Source: Aeromicrobium sp. Root344 (GTDB lineage Bacteria > Actinomycetota > Actinomycetes > Propionibacteriales > Nocardioidaceae). Taken from it: DNA of 64,000 nucleotides. Below, piece after piece: positions 45,549 through 54,403 of this stretch. The first letter of the stretch is position 1. Each line of letters opens with the position of its first letter. The position numbers were made by a program, and so were the translations under genes. The stretch spans positions 2,325,584 to 2,389,583 of the forward strand of contig NZ_LMDH01000001.1 in assembly GCF_001425755.1 (NCBI RefSeq), given 5' to 3'. The notes beneath the pieces are model-generated. The model ran no database searches and was not told the DNA's origin. It saw only the letters and a list, made by a program, of their open reading frames with translations.

Positions 45549-47108
45549 ATGTCACCTGGAGAAACCGACGACGGGCCGGAGCAGAACATGCTGCCGCTCG
45601 GCTCGGACACTCCGCCGGATCCGATCCCCGGGTTCCCGTCGAGCCCGGCCGGCGAGGGTGAGCAGACCGAGCCCGTACGACTGCCGGAGCCGCCCTCCAC
45701 GCCGTCGGTCCCTGCGCCGCCTCCGCCGGTCGCCCCGGACCCTGTCGCGTCGCCGAGCTCAACGACCGAGGGGCCGCCCGAGCCGGCGCCCCCCGCGCAA
45801 CCCCAGCCCGAGCCGCCTGCCGAGCCGACCCAGCCCGCGGCCTCCGCGCCGAGCGCCCGGCCCCGGCCGGCCAGCGTCCGTGAGGGCATGTTGACCGTCG
45901 AGGACCACCTCGAGAAGATCCTGCGCGGCATCGGGCCCCTGGGTGCGTACGACCAGCCGCTCGTCGAGTCCCTCGGCCTGCCGCTGCACGAGGCGTTCGT
46001 CAGCCCGTCCGACCTGCCGTTGTTCGACAACTCCGCGATGGACGGCTATGCCGTCCGGTCCGAGGACGTCGTGGGTGCGACCCGTGAGCAGCCGGTCGCG
46101 CTGCCGGTCGTCGGGGAGATCGCCGCAGGCTCGGGCCGCCCGTTCGCGATCAGCGCCGGCACCGCGGTCAAGATCATGACGGGTGCGCCGATCCCGCGTG
46201 GTGCCGATGCCGTCGTCCCGTTCGAGAAGACCGACCGCGGCAACGCCCGTGTCGAGATCTACGAGCCCGCCGCTCGTGGTGCGTGCATCCGACCCAAGGG
46301 TGACGACATCAAGGCCGGCGACACGGTGCTCGCCGAGGGCACGGTGCTCGGACCCCGTGAGATCGGGCTGCTGGCCTCGCTCGGTGCGCCTCGCGCCAAG
46401 GCCCGCCCACGTCCCCGTGTCGTGGTCATCTCGACGGGCGACGAGCTCCGCGAGCCCGGCACACACCTCGACTTCGACTCGATCCACGACGGCAACAGCT
46501 ACATGCTCGCCGCGGCCGTACGCGACGCCGGTGCGATCTGCTACCGCGTCGGAGCGGTCGACGACAGCCCGCGCACGTTCCGCAAGGTGCTGTCCGAGCA
46601 GCTCGTCCGCGCCGATCTCGTGGTCACGAGCGGCGGGATCAGCAAGGGCGATCACGATGTCGTCAAGGAGACGCTGTCGGCACTCGGCACGGTCGACTTC
46701 GTCGAGGTCGCGATGCAGCCCGGCAAGCCCCAAGGCTTCGGCAAGGTGTTCGACGAGCAGACCCCGATCATCACGTTGCCGGGCAATGCCGTGTCGGCCT
46801 ACGTGTCGTTCGAGGTGTTCGTGCTGCCGGCGATCCGTCGCATGATGGGTCGCACGCCCTACCGCCGGCCCATGGTGCACGCGGTCCTCGCGGCCGACCT
46901 CACGTCGACCCCGGGCATCCGCCAGTACGTCCGCGGGGTCTTCGAGGTGACGCATCGCGGCGCCAAGGTCACCCCGATCCTCGGCAACGGCTCGCACCTC
47001 ATCGGCTCGCTGGCCAAGGCCAATGCGTTGATCATCGTCGGCGAGGACCAGACCGCGCTCAACATGGGTGACACGGTCCGCACGCTGGTGCTGGATCGGC
47101 CGTTCTGA
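45549..47108 (+). CDS. moeA: Molybdopterin molybdenumtransferase MoeA, or gephyrin-like division protein Glp
   Basis: 519 aa. The first 105 residues are Pro/Ala/Glu-rich and probably disordered, an extension absent from ordinary MoeA (about 400 aa). The MoeA core follows: LPLFDNSAMDGYAVR, GTAVKIMTGAPIPRGADAVVP, VISTGDEL, TSGGISKGDHDVV and LPGNAVSAYVSFE. MoeA inserts molybdate into the cofactor. In Corynebacterium a protein of this family, Glp, binds FtsZ and pairs with the membrane protein GlpR, and a GlpR-like gene lies four genes downstream here. Both roles are possible. Confidence 0.9.
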   Translation: MSPGETDDGPEQNMLPLGSDTPPDPIPGFPSSPAGEGEQTEPVRLPEPPSTPSVPAPPPPVAPDPVASPSSTTEGPPEPAPPAQPQPEPPAEPTQPAASAPSARPRPASVREGMLTVEDHLEKILRGIGPLGAYDQPLVESLGLPLHEAFVSPSDLPLFDNSAMDGYAVRSEDVVGATREQPVALPVVGEIAAGSGRPFAISAGTAVKIMTGAPIPRGADAVVPFEKTDRGNARVEIYEPAARGACIRPKGDDIKAGDTVLAEGTVLGPREIGLLASLGAPRAKARPRPRVVVISTGDELREPGTHLDFDSIHDGNSYMLAAAVRDAGAICYRVGAVDDSPRTFRKVLSEQLVRADLVVTSGGISKGDHDVVKETLSALGTVDFVEVAMQPGKPQGFGKVFDEQTPIITLPGNAVSAYVSFEVFVLPAIRRMMGRTPYRRPMVHAVLAADLTSTPGIRQYVRGVFEVTHRGAKVTPILGNGSHLIGSLAKANALIIVGEDQTALNMGDTVRTLVLDRPF

Positions 47109-47110
47109 CC

Positions 47111-47599
47111 ATGCCCGACCGGCTCACCCACGTCGACGACTCCGGCGCCGCCCGCATGGTCGACGTCACCGCCAAGGCCGTCACGGCCCGCACGGCGACG
47201 GCTCGCGGCCGGGTCGAGGTGAGCGCCGAGGTCGTCGCGCTGCTGCGCGGCGAGGGCGTCCCCAAGGGCGATGCGATCGCCACGGCCCGCATCGCCGGGA
47301 TCATGGCGACCAAGCGCACCCCCGACCTGATTCCGCTGTGCCATCCGCTGGCGATCGGCGGGGTCGAGGTCGACCTGGTCGTCGAGGACGATGCCGTGAC
47401 CATCAGGGCGACCGTACGGACTGCCGATCGTACGGGCGTCGAGATGGAGGCCCTGACTGCGGTCAGCGTCGCGGCGCTGACCGTCGTCGACATGGTCAAG
47501 GCCGTCGACAAGCTGGCCCGCATCACCGACATCGAGGTCGTGGCCAAGTCCGGTGGCAAGAGCGGCGACTGGACCCGGTCGCCGTCGGGGCAGGCATGA
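47111..47599 (+). CDS. moaC: Cyclic pyranopterin monophosphate synthase
   Basis: 162 aa. It acts in step one of molybdenum cofactor synthesis with MoaA (not in this window). LTHVDDSGAARMVDVTAKAVTARTA, MATKRTPDLIPLCHPLAI, RTGVEMEALTAVSVAALTVYD-type block and KSGGKSG are family marks. It starts 2 bp after moeA and its stop overlaps moaB (ATGA). Confidence 0.96.
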   Translation: MPDRLTHVDDSGAARMVDVTAKAVTARTATARGRVEVSAEVVALLRGEGVPKGDAIATARIAGIMATKRTPDLIPLCHPLAIGGVEVDLVVEDDAVTIRATVRTADRTGVEMEALTAVSVAALTVVDMVKAVDKLARITDIEVVAKSGGKSGDWTRSPSGQA

Positions 47600-48081
47600 A
47601 GGCAGCCGTCGTCGTCGCGTCCAACCGGGCGTCGACCGGGGTCTACGAGGACACGACCGGGCCGCTGATCGTCGAGGCGCTCTCGGCGTGGGGTTTCGAG
47701 GTCGGCCCGCCGGCTGTCGTGGGCGACGGTGAGCCCGTGGCCGAGGCCATCCGCGCGGCGCTCGCCGAGGGTGTCTCGGTCGTCCTGTCGACCGGCGGCA
47801 CCGGCATCAACCCGACGGATCGCACCCCTGAGGCCACCCGGCCGCTGCTGGACCGCGAGCTGCCGGGCGTCGCCGAGGCGATCCGGGCTCACGGCGTCGC
47901 CAAGGGCGTACGCACCGCGATGCTGTCGCGTGGGCTGGCCGGCGTCTCCGGCACGACCGTCATCGTCAACCTCCCGGGATCACGGGGCGGGGTCAAGGAC
48001 GGCCTCGCGGTGCTCGCCGACGTCCTGCCGCACGCGGTCGACCAGCTGATGGGCGGCGACCACCCGGGCGGTGCGTCCTGA
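47596..48081 (+). CDS. moaB: Molybdenum cofactor biosynthesis protein MoaB/Mog
   Basis: 161 aa. It adenylylates molybdopterin before metal insertion. ASNRASTGVYEDTTGPLI, LSTGGTGINPTDRTPEATRPLLDREL and NLPGSRGGVKDGL match MoaB/Mog. The start is the ATGA overlap with moaC, and the stop TGA overlaps the CTG that begins the next frame. Confidence 0.95.
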   Translation: MKAAVVVASNRASTGVYEDTTGPLIVEALSAWGFEVGPPAVVGDGEPVAEAIRAALAEGVSVVLSTGGTGINPTDRTPEATRPLLDRELPGVAEAIRAHGVAKGVRTAMLSRGLAGVSGTTVIVNLPGSRGGVKDGLAVLADVLPHAVDQLMGGDHPGGAS

Positions 48082-48671
48082 GTCCCGGCTGGCCGGTCGT
48101 CCTCACGCACGGACGGATCGGCGTACGTCCGCTGCGCCGTCGCGACGCGCGCACGTGGGCGCGGCTGCGGGCCGACAACGCCGACTGGCTCGGCCCGTGG
48201 GAGGCGACCCTGCCGCGTGAGGCAGGTCCGCCGGCCACGTCGTACGTCGGGATGATCGGCACGCTGCGCCGTCGAGCGCGGCTCGGCCAGGCCATGCCGT
48301 TCGTGCTGACGTGGGACGACGAGATGGTCGGCATGCTGACGGTCAACGGCATCACCTGGGGATCGGCGCGCTGGGCCAGCCTCGGCTACTGGGTGGCCAA
48401 GAGCCACGCCGGCAGGTCGATCACGCCGACCGCCGTGGCGCTGGTCGCGGACCACCTGCTCACGACCGTCGGGCTGCATCGCATCGAGATCGCGATCCGG
48501 CCGGAGAACGCCGCCAGCCTGCGGGTCGTGGAGAAGCTCGGCTTCGTCGAGATCGGCGTGGCCCGGCGATTCCTGCACATCGCGGGGGACTGGCGGGATC
48601 ACCGGGTGTTCCAGGTGCTCGCCGAGGACGTGCCCGGCGGGCTCCTGAAGCGGCTCGAGCCGCCTTCCTGA
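48078..48671 (+). CDS. RimJ-like GNAT acetyltransferase with probable CTG start
   Basis: 197 aa. The full protein begins LSPGWPVVLTHGRIGVRPLRRRDARTW; this N-terminus is typical of actinobacterial RimJ proteins, but no ATG, GTG or TTG occurs in this frame before 48252. The CTG at 48078 overlaps the moaB stop (CTGA), giving coupled initiation. GNAT core: YWVAKSHAGRSITPTAVALVADHLL and RIEIAIRPENAASLRVVEKLGFVEIG. It may acetylate a protein N-terminus. Context matches rimJ (Rv0995) of M. tuberculosis. Confidence 0.8.
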   Translation: MSPGWPVVLTHGRIGVRPLRRRDARTWARLRADNADWLGPWEATLPREAGPPATSYVGMIGTLRRRARLGQAMPFVLTWDDEMVGMLTVNGITWGSARWASLGYWVAKSHAGRSITPTAVALVADHLLTTVGLHRIEIAIRPENAASLRVVEKLGFVEIGVARRFLHIAGDWRDHRVFQVLAEDVPGGLLKRLEPPS

Positions 48672-48749
48672 GTCACCGAGTCACACCCGTCCCACAAGTT
48701 CTCAGGCGACACACGGCCGTGGGTGCCGGGTTAGCGGACCTGCACCGCC

Positions 48750-48755
48750 TACCGT
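48750..48755 (+). promoter_or_regulatory. -10 element of the GlpR-like gene, leaderless candidate
   Basis: TACCGT ends 7 nt before the GTG at 48763. Confidence 0.4.
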
Positions 48756-48762
48756 TTTGCTC

Positions 48763-49605
48763 GTGGGTTCGAGCAGTGGGTTGATCATCGCGTTTGTCGT
48801 GGCCGTCTGGGCCGCGTACTTCGTGCCCCTCGTGCTGCGCCGATACGACGAGGCCAGCAAGAACGCCTCGGTCGAGGCCTCCGGCTCGCAGTCCCGCGTC
48901 ATCGCCCGTCCCGCTGCGAAGCCCGCCGCGTCGGTCGCCGAACCCGCCGCGTCGCCCGTTTTGCCTGAGATCCCGGTCGCCGAGAAGGTCGTGGCAGCTC
49001 CGGCCCGTACGCTCGACCGTCCCGCGGCGCGCCTCGCCGCGCGGCGCCGCCGTCGCACCCTGCTGACCCTGCTGGCCGCGGCTGTGCTGACCGGCGGCCT
49101 CGCCGCCGCCTCGGTCATCGCTCCCTTCTGGGTCGCGGCCCCCGTCGCGCTGATCGTGGCGTGGCTCGTGGCCTGCCGCCTCCAGGTCCGCAGCGAGCTC
49201 GGCATCGCCCGCGTCAAGACGCCGAAGCAGCCCAGGGCCGACAAGAAGACATCCGTCTCGACCGCCGCCGACGAAGAGCAGACGATCGTCGTCTCGGGCC
49301 AGTTCGAGGACATCAACCCCGGTCTGAAGCACCAGATGGAGGACGTCCCGCTCGAGGCCAACGCGCTCGACGACCAGATCGTGATCGCCGTGCCGTCGGT
49401 CTCCACGACCGGCGAGGCGCTCTGGGACCCGCTCCCGGTGACCCTGCCGACGTACGTCACGAAGCCCCGCGCCGGCCGCACCGTCCGCACGATCGACTTC
49501 GGCCAGGCCGGCGCCTGGACCTCGGGACACATCGAGGGTGAGGACGTCGAGCTGCCGCAGCGGGGCGATGACGCCGGCGACGAACGCCGGGCCGTCGGCC
49601 ACTGA
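48763..49605 (+). CDS. Membrane protein, possible GlpR (receptor of gephyrin-like Glp)
   Basis: 280 aa from a GTG. One helix at the N-terminus (LIIAFVVAVWAAYFVPLVLRRYDEASK), a long Ala/Pro/Val-rich segment, a two-helix hairpin at about 98-142, then a soluble C-terminal region with PLPVTLPTYVTKPRA. The layout and its place after moeA-rimJ match Rv0996-type proteins and GlpR of Corynebacterium, which tethers Glp at the division site. No enzymatic motif. The name is inference from synteny and build. Confidence 0.65.
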   Translation: MGSSSGLIIAFVVAVWAAYFVPLVLRRYDEASKNASVEASGSQSRVIARPAAKPAASVAEPAASPVLPEIPVAEKVVAAPARTLDRPAARLAARRRRRTLLTLLAAAVLTGGLAAASVIAPFWVAAPVALIVAWLVACRLQVRSELGIARVKTPKQPRADKKTSVSTAADEEQTIVVSGQFEDINPGLKHQMEDVPLEANALDDQIVIAVPSVSTTGEALWDPLPVTLPTYVTKPRAGRTVRTIDFGQAGAWTSGHIEGEDVELPQRGDDAGDERRAVGH

Positions 49606-49636
49606 ACCAGCCTGATAAAGTTGCGAGGCAGCACGA

Positions 49637-49712
49637 GGGGCATTGGCGCAGTTGGTAGCGCGCTTCGTTCGCATCGAAGAGGTCAGGAGTTCGAATCTCC
49701 TATGCTCCACCA
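49637..49712 (+). tRNA. tRNA-Ala, anticodon CGC
   Basis: Acceptor GGGGCAT pairs with ATGCTCC (one G-U), D-arm GGCGCAGTTGGTAGCGC, anticodon loop TTCGCAT with CGC, and T-arm AGGAGTTCGAATCTCCT. CCA is encoded at the 3' end. It reads GCG codons. Confidence 0.96.
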
Positions 49713-49720
49713 GTGAAAAG

Positions 49721-49748
49721 ACCCGGTCGCCCTGCGACCGGGTTTCTT
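49721..49748 (+). terminator. Rho-independent-type terminator after tRNA-Ala
   Basis: ACCCGGTCGC pairs with GCGACCGGGT around CCT, followed by TTCTT. It lies 8 nt after the tRNA. Confidence 0.8.
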
Positions 49749-49826
49749 CGTGTGGCGGTGGGTGAGGTCGGACGCGCGTGCGCGGGGTTCGACCCAGGTC
49801 ACCGGGCCGGCTCCTGACGGCCAGCG

Positions 49827-50423
49827 TCATTCCGTGATGCCGGCGGCGTCCATGAGGATCTCCGCGGCGCGGCGGGCATCGTCCGCGGCCTGGCTGGTGC
49901 CGGCGATCGCGGCCGTGGTCTGGGCGCCTTCGGCGAGGATCGCCAGCTGGGGACCGAGCCACGCCGGTCCGCCGGCCTGTTCGACGAGCCGCGCGACGTA
50001 TGCCTGGAAGTCCGCCTTGTGGTCGCGGACGATGCCGGCGAGTGACTCGACCGTGCCGCCGAGCTCGCCGAACGAGTTGATGAACCCGCACCCGCGGAAG
50101 TCGTTCTCGCCGAACCAGGCGCTGAGGAAGTCGAAGATCGCCAGCAGCTGCTGACGCGGTCCGGAGGCTTCGGCGACTGCGGCCGACACGCTGCTCATCC
50201 AGCGCTCGTGACGGCTGCGCAGGACCTCCTCGACGATGACCTCCTTGGACGGGAAGAGCTTGTAGAGCCGCTTGAGTGAGACGCCCGACTCGTCGCGCAA
50301 GGCGTCCATGCCCACGGACTGGATGCCACGCAGGTTGTAGAGGCTGTCGGCCGTGGCGATGACCAGGTCGCGGACGGCGTCGTCGCTCGACGCGCGGGCA
50401 TCGTTCGCAGTGACCTTCGTCAT
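49827..50423 (-). CDS. TetR-family transcriptional regulator
   Basis: 198 aa. YNLRGIQSVGMDALRDESGVSLKRLYKLFPSKEVIVEEVL is the TetR helix-turn-helix. The effector half contains GCGFINSFGELGG as in regulators near alpha/beta hydrolases. It is divergent from the hydrolase at 50522, and the 98-bp gap carries paired GAGAACG palindromes. Confidence 0.92.
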   Translation of the reverse strand: MTKVTANDARASSDDAVRDLVIATADSLYNLRGIQSVGMDALRDESGVSLKRLYKLFPSKEVIVEEVLRSRHERWMSSVSAAVAEASGPRQQLLAIFDFLSAWFGENDFRGCGFINSFGELGGTVESLAGIVRDHKADFQAYVARLVEQAGGPAWLGPQLAILAEGAQTTAAIAGTSQAADDARRAAEILMDAAGITE

Positions 50424-50451
50424 GGAGCTGATCCTCTCGGGGGCTTGCGTA

Positions 50452-51355
<904 letters not shown>

Positions 51356-51361
51356 ACAGGC

Positions 51362-51393
51362 AGGGGCCGCCGCACGCAGTAGCGGCGGCCCCT
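51362..51393 (+). terminator. 12-bp GC hairpin after the hydrolase gene
   Basis: AGGGGCCGCCGC pairs with GCGGCGGCCCCT around an 8-nt loop, 7 nt after the hydrolase stop. There is no T-tract. Confidence 0.6.
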
Positions 51394-51627
51394 CACTCCC
51401 TGAAGAGTCGAGCCCCGCCCGGGCCCGCAGGGGAAGCAGGGACCGGACGGGGCTCAGGGGGTTGACCCATGTCGAACATCCTGGGACGGCCAACCTGCAC
51501 GCAACCTGACTGCGTCCGGATCAGTTGCGCGGCGCGGGGTTCCGGTTCGGGTCCTACAAACGGTTCGTCTTCGGAGCGACTGCGACGAGCCGGGAAGCAA
51601 CGCCGTCCCACGCGGGTTGACCATGGT
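51394..51627 (+). other. Structured leader before the LLM oxidoreductase gene
   Basis: About 230 bases without a convincing gene. GAGCCCCG (51410-51417) pairs with CGGGGCTC (51448-51455), enclosing a GC-rich region. An open frame from ATG 51469 reaches the downstream gene in frame but its first 53 residues (Cys, Arg, Ser-rich) are not protein-like. A regulatory RNA is possible; no known riboswitch was recognised. Confidence 0.35.
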
Positions 51628-52593
51628 GTGAAGCTCTCGCTCCTGGACCGGTCCCGCACGCGGACCGGTCGTCCCGAGGCGGAGGGGCTGACGGGCTCGA
51701 TCGACCGGGCGATCAACGCCGAACGACTCGGGTACGACCGGTTCTGGGTCGCCGAGCACCACGCTGTGCCGGGCATCGCCAGCGGCTCGCCGCCGGTGCT
51801 GTTGGCTGCGATCGGGGCCCGCACCGACCGGATCAGGCTCGGGTCCGGCGGCGTCATGCTCCCGCACCACCAGCCGCTCGTGGTCGCCGAGCAGTTCCTG
51901 ATGCTCGAGGCGCTGCACCCGGGCCGCATCGACCTCGGGCTCGGCCGCTCTCTGGGTTTCACGGCGCCCGTACGCGAGGCGCTGCGCGATCACGCGCCCG
52001 ACACGTTCGAGGACGACCTGCGCGACCTGCGGGCGTACCTTGACGGCGCCGCGGCGGTGACCGCTCGACCGCAGGTGGCCGGACGAGTGCCGATGTTCGT
52101 GCTGGCGACCGGGCGGGGCACTGTCATCGCCGCCCGACTGGGGCTGCCGGCGGTGATCGGTGGCCCGATCCTCGGCGAGCCACGGCTCACCGAGGTGCTC
52201 GAGGCGTACCGCAGGGACTTCCGCCCGAGTCCCGGTGTCGAGCGGCCGTACGTCGTGGTGTCGCTCGACGTGACCGTGGCCGACGACGACGCCACGGCCC
52301 GTGAGCTCGCGCTGCCGGAGGCGTGGGCGATGGCGCGCTCGCGACAGACGGGGGAGTTCCCGCCGCTCGAGCCAGTTGACGACATTCGGCGCCAAGCCTG
52401 GACGACCCAGGTGCGCGACCGGGTCGAGGCGTCTCTCGACCGCGCCGTCGCCGGTGGTCCGCAGACCGTCCGTCGGGCGCTGGAGCGGCTCGCCGAGCGC
52501 ACCGGGGCCGACGAGCTGCTGGCGTCGACCTCGACCTACGACCGCGAGGCGCTGTTCGCCTCCGACGAGGCCCTGCGCGGCCTGGTCAGTTAG
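51628..52593 (+). CDS. LLM-class flavin-dependent oxidoreductase, MsnO8-like
   Basis: 321 aa from GTG 51628. LSLLDRSRTRTG, ERLGYDRFWVAEHHAVPGIASGSPPVLLAA and HPGRIDLGLGRSLGF place it in the luciferase-like monooxygenase group named after MsnO8. Members use FMNH2 or F420H2; with F420 genes nearby either is possible. The stop overlaps that of the convergent FAD oxidoreductase in TTAG. Confidence 0.88.
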   Translation: MKLSLLDRSRTRTGRPEAEGLTGSIDRAINAERLGYDRFWVAEHHAVPGIASGSPPVLLAAIGARTDRIRLGSGGVMLPHHQPLVVAEQFLMLEALHPGRIDLGLGRSLGFTAPVREALRDHAPDTFEDDLRDLRAYLDGAAAVTARPQVAGRVPMFVLATGRGTVIAARLGLPAVIGGPILGEPRLTEVLEAYRRDFRPSPGVERPYVVVSLDVTVADDDATARELALPEAWAMARSRQTGEFPPLEPVDDIRRQAWTTQVRDRVEASLDRAVAGGPQTVRRALERLAERTGADELLASTSTYDREALFASDEALRGLVS

Positions 52594-53966
52594 CTGTCGA
52601 AGCCCAGGCCGAAGCGGTCGAGCAGTCGGAGCCACAGGTTGCGCCGACCCGTGCGGTCGGCACGTTTGAGCGACCACGTCGTGATCTGGATGCCGATCCA
52701 CGCGAACGGCTCGGGCGGGAACGGCAGCGGCTTGCTGCGCACCATCTCGAGCCGGGTGCGCTCGGTCTCCTCGCCCGACAGCAGGTCGAGCATGACGTTG
52801 GCGCCGAACCGCGAGGCGCCGACGCCGAGCCCCGTGTAGCCCGTCGCGTACGCCACCGCGCCGTCTCGTGCGGTGCCGAAGAAGGCGCAGAACCGGGTGC
52901 ACGTGTCGATCACGCCGCCCCAGTGGTGCGAGAACTGCAGGCCGCTGAGCTGCGGAAACGTCTCGAAGAAGTTGGCCGCCAGCGTCGCGTAGGTCTGCGG
53001 GCGGTGGTCGTACTTCGGCCCGATCCTGCGGCCGAAGTGGTAGATCGCGTCGTAGCCGCCCCACAGGATCCGGTTGTCGGCGGTGATCCGGTAGTAGTGG
53101 AACTGGTTGCCCGAGTCGGAGAGTCCCTGGCGGTGCTGCCAACCGATCGAGGCGAGCTGGTCGTCGGTGAGCGGCTCGGTCATCAGCACGTAGTCGTAGA
53201 CCGGCACGGTGTGGAACCGGAGCCTCTTCAGCAGCGACGGGAACGCGTTGGTCGCCAGCGCGACCCGCCGGGCGGTGACTGAACCGGTCCCGGTGACCAG
53301 CGTGGTGCCGTCGCCGTGCGCCGTGAGGTCCCGCACCGGCGTGTGCTCGACGATGACGACGCCGGCCGCCTCTGCTGCTGCGGCGAGGCCCCAGGCCAGT
53401 CGGGCCGGGTCCAGCATCGCGGTGCCCTCGCGGTCCCACGTGCCGCCGAGGTACGTCGGTGAGTCGACCTCGCGCCGCAGGGCTTCGGCGTCGAGGAAGT
53501 CAGGCGCCGAGGAGTCGTAGTCGGCGAGCTCGTGCGGCCGGGTCGCCACCGCGAGCTCGCCGGTGCGCCGGAAGTCGCAGTCGATGCCGTAGCGCTCGAT
53601 CGTCGCGGCGATCTCGTCGAGGTTCTCCATGCCGAGCCGGTGCAGCTGGTCGTACTCGTCGGGCCAGCGATCGCGCCCATTGGCCTCCCCGTGCGTCAGG
53701 CTCGCGGAGCAGAACCCGCCGTTGCGGCCGGTGGCCTCGCCGGCGATGCGGCCGGCCTCGATCAGCACGACGTCGCAGGCGGGGTCGCGCTCCTTGGCCA
53801 TCAGCGCGGTCCAGAGCCCCGTGAATCCGCCGCCGACGACCGCGAGGTCGGTGGTCAGGTCGCCCGCGAGCGCCGGCCGGGCGGGTGGCCGGTCGGGGGT
53901 GTCGAGCCAGAAGGGCACGGGCGCGGCATCGGACCAGCTGGTCCGGTTGTCCTGGGGTGCGGTCAC
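52590..53966 (-). CDS. FAD-dependent amine/amino-acid oxidase (DAO family)
   Basis: 458 aa from a GTG. The FAD site VVGGGFTGLWTALMAKERDP is at about residues 43-62, ATGRNGGFCSASLTHGEANG follows as in gamma-glutamylputrescine oxidase-like enzymes, and YATGYTGLGVGASRFGANVM is the C-terminal FAD contact. It would oxidise a primary or secondary amine. Its substrate is unknown. Confidence 0.88.
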   Translation of the reverse strand: MTAPQDNRTSWSDAAPVPFWLDTPDRPPARPALAGDLTTDLAVVGGGFTGLWTALMAKERDPACDVVLIEAGRIAGEATGRNGGFCSASLTHGEANGRDRWPDEYDQLHRLGMENLDEIAATIERYGIDCDFRRTGELAVATRPHELADYDSSAPDFLDAEALRREVDSPTYLGGTWDREGTAMLDPARLAWGLAAAAEAAGVVIVEHTPVRDLTAHGDGTTLVTGTGSVTARRVALATNAFPSLLKRLRFHTVPVYDYVLMTEPLTDDQLASIGWQHRQGLSDSGNQFHYYRITADNRILWGGYDAIYHFGRRIGPKYDHRPQTYATLAANFFETFPQLSGLQFSHHWGGVIDTCTRFCAFFGTARDGAVAYATGYTGLGVGASRFGANVMLDLLSGEETERTRLEMVRSKPLPFPPEPFAWIGIQITTWSLKRADRTGRRNLWLRLLDRFGLGFDS

Positions 53967-54025
53967 GCCGTCATCCTGTCAGGCGGCAGGGCGAACTGTC
54001 CGCGCTGCGGCGTACGTTCTGGAGG

Positions 54026-54370
54026 GTGATCACGGTCGAGGACGTGCGACGGGTCGCGCTCACGCTGCCCCGGGCCTATGAGGTGCTGGTGCGCGACCGC
54101 ATCAAGTTCCGCGTCGGCAGCCTCGTCTTCGTCGCGTTCTCCCGCGACGAGACGCTGATGGGCTTCGGCTTCCCGCGTGAGGAGCGCGAGCACCTCGTCT
54201 CGTCGAGGCCCGAGACGTTCCAGATGCCGTCGCCGGGCGACATGCGCTATCAGTGGGTCGTCGCCGACATGGCGGCGCTCGACCCGGACGAGATGGAAGA
54301 GCTCGTGATTGACGCGTGGCGCATGTGCGTGCCCAAGGGCGTCGCACGCGAGTTCCTGGGTGAGGACTGA
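54026..54370 (+). CDS. YjbR/MmcQ-family protein
   Basis: 114 aa from GTG 54026, which has GGAGG immediately next to it; GTG 54044 is an alternative. VEDVRRVALTLPRAYEVL, KFRVGSLVFVAFSRDETLMGF and WVVADMAALDPDEMEELVIDAW match the small YjbR fold, which resembles some DNA-binding domains. No function is established. The start is uncertain by six codons. Confidence 0.85.
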   Translation: MITVEDVRRVALTLPRAYEVLVRDRIKFRVGSLVFVAFSRDETLMGFGFPREEREHLVSSRPETFQMPSPGDMRYQWVVADMAALDPDEMEELVIDAWRMCVPKGVAREFLGED

Positions 54371-54378
54371 GACCCCAC

Positions 54379-54403
54379 GGTCCCCTGAGCTTGTCGAAGG
54401 GTC
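54379..54403. repeat. Dispersed repeat abutting the DUF222-HNH gene end
   Basis: GGTCCCCTGAGCTTGTCGAA and the following bases are the inverse of a TTCGACAAGCTCAGG unit. It reaches into the stop codon of the HNH gene. A related unit is inside the reductase gene at 17459. Confidence 0.55.

Noticed and set aside
51469..51627. N-terminal extension of the LLM oxidoreductase from ATG 51469
   Set aside because: The 53 extra residues are Cys/Arg/Ser-rich and unlike the family start LSLLDRSRTRTG.
54379..54403. Terminator after the YjbR gene
   Set aside because: The sequence fits the dispersed TCGACAAGCTCAGG-type repeat better and lacks a strong hairpin with a T-tract.
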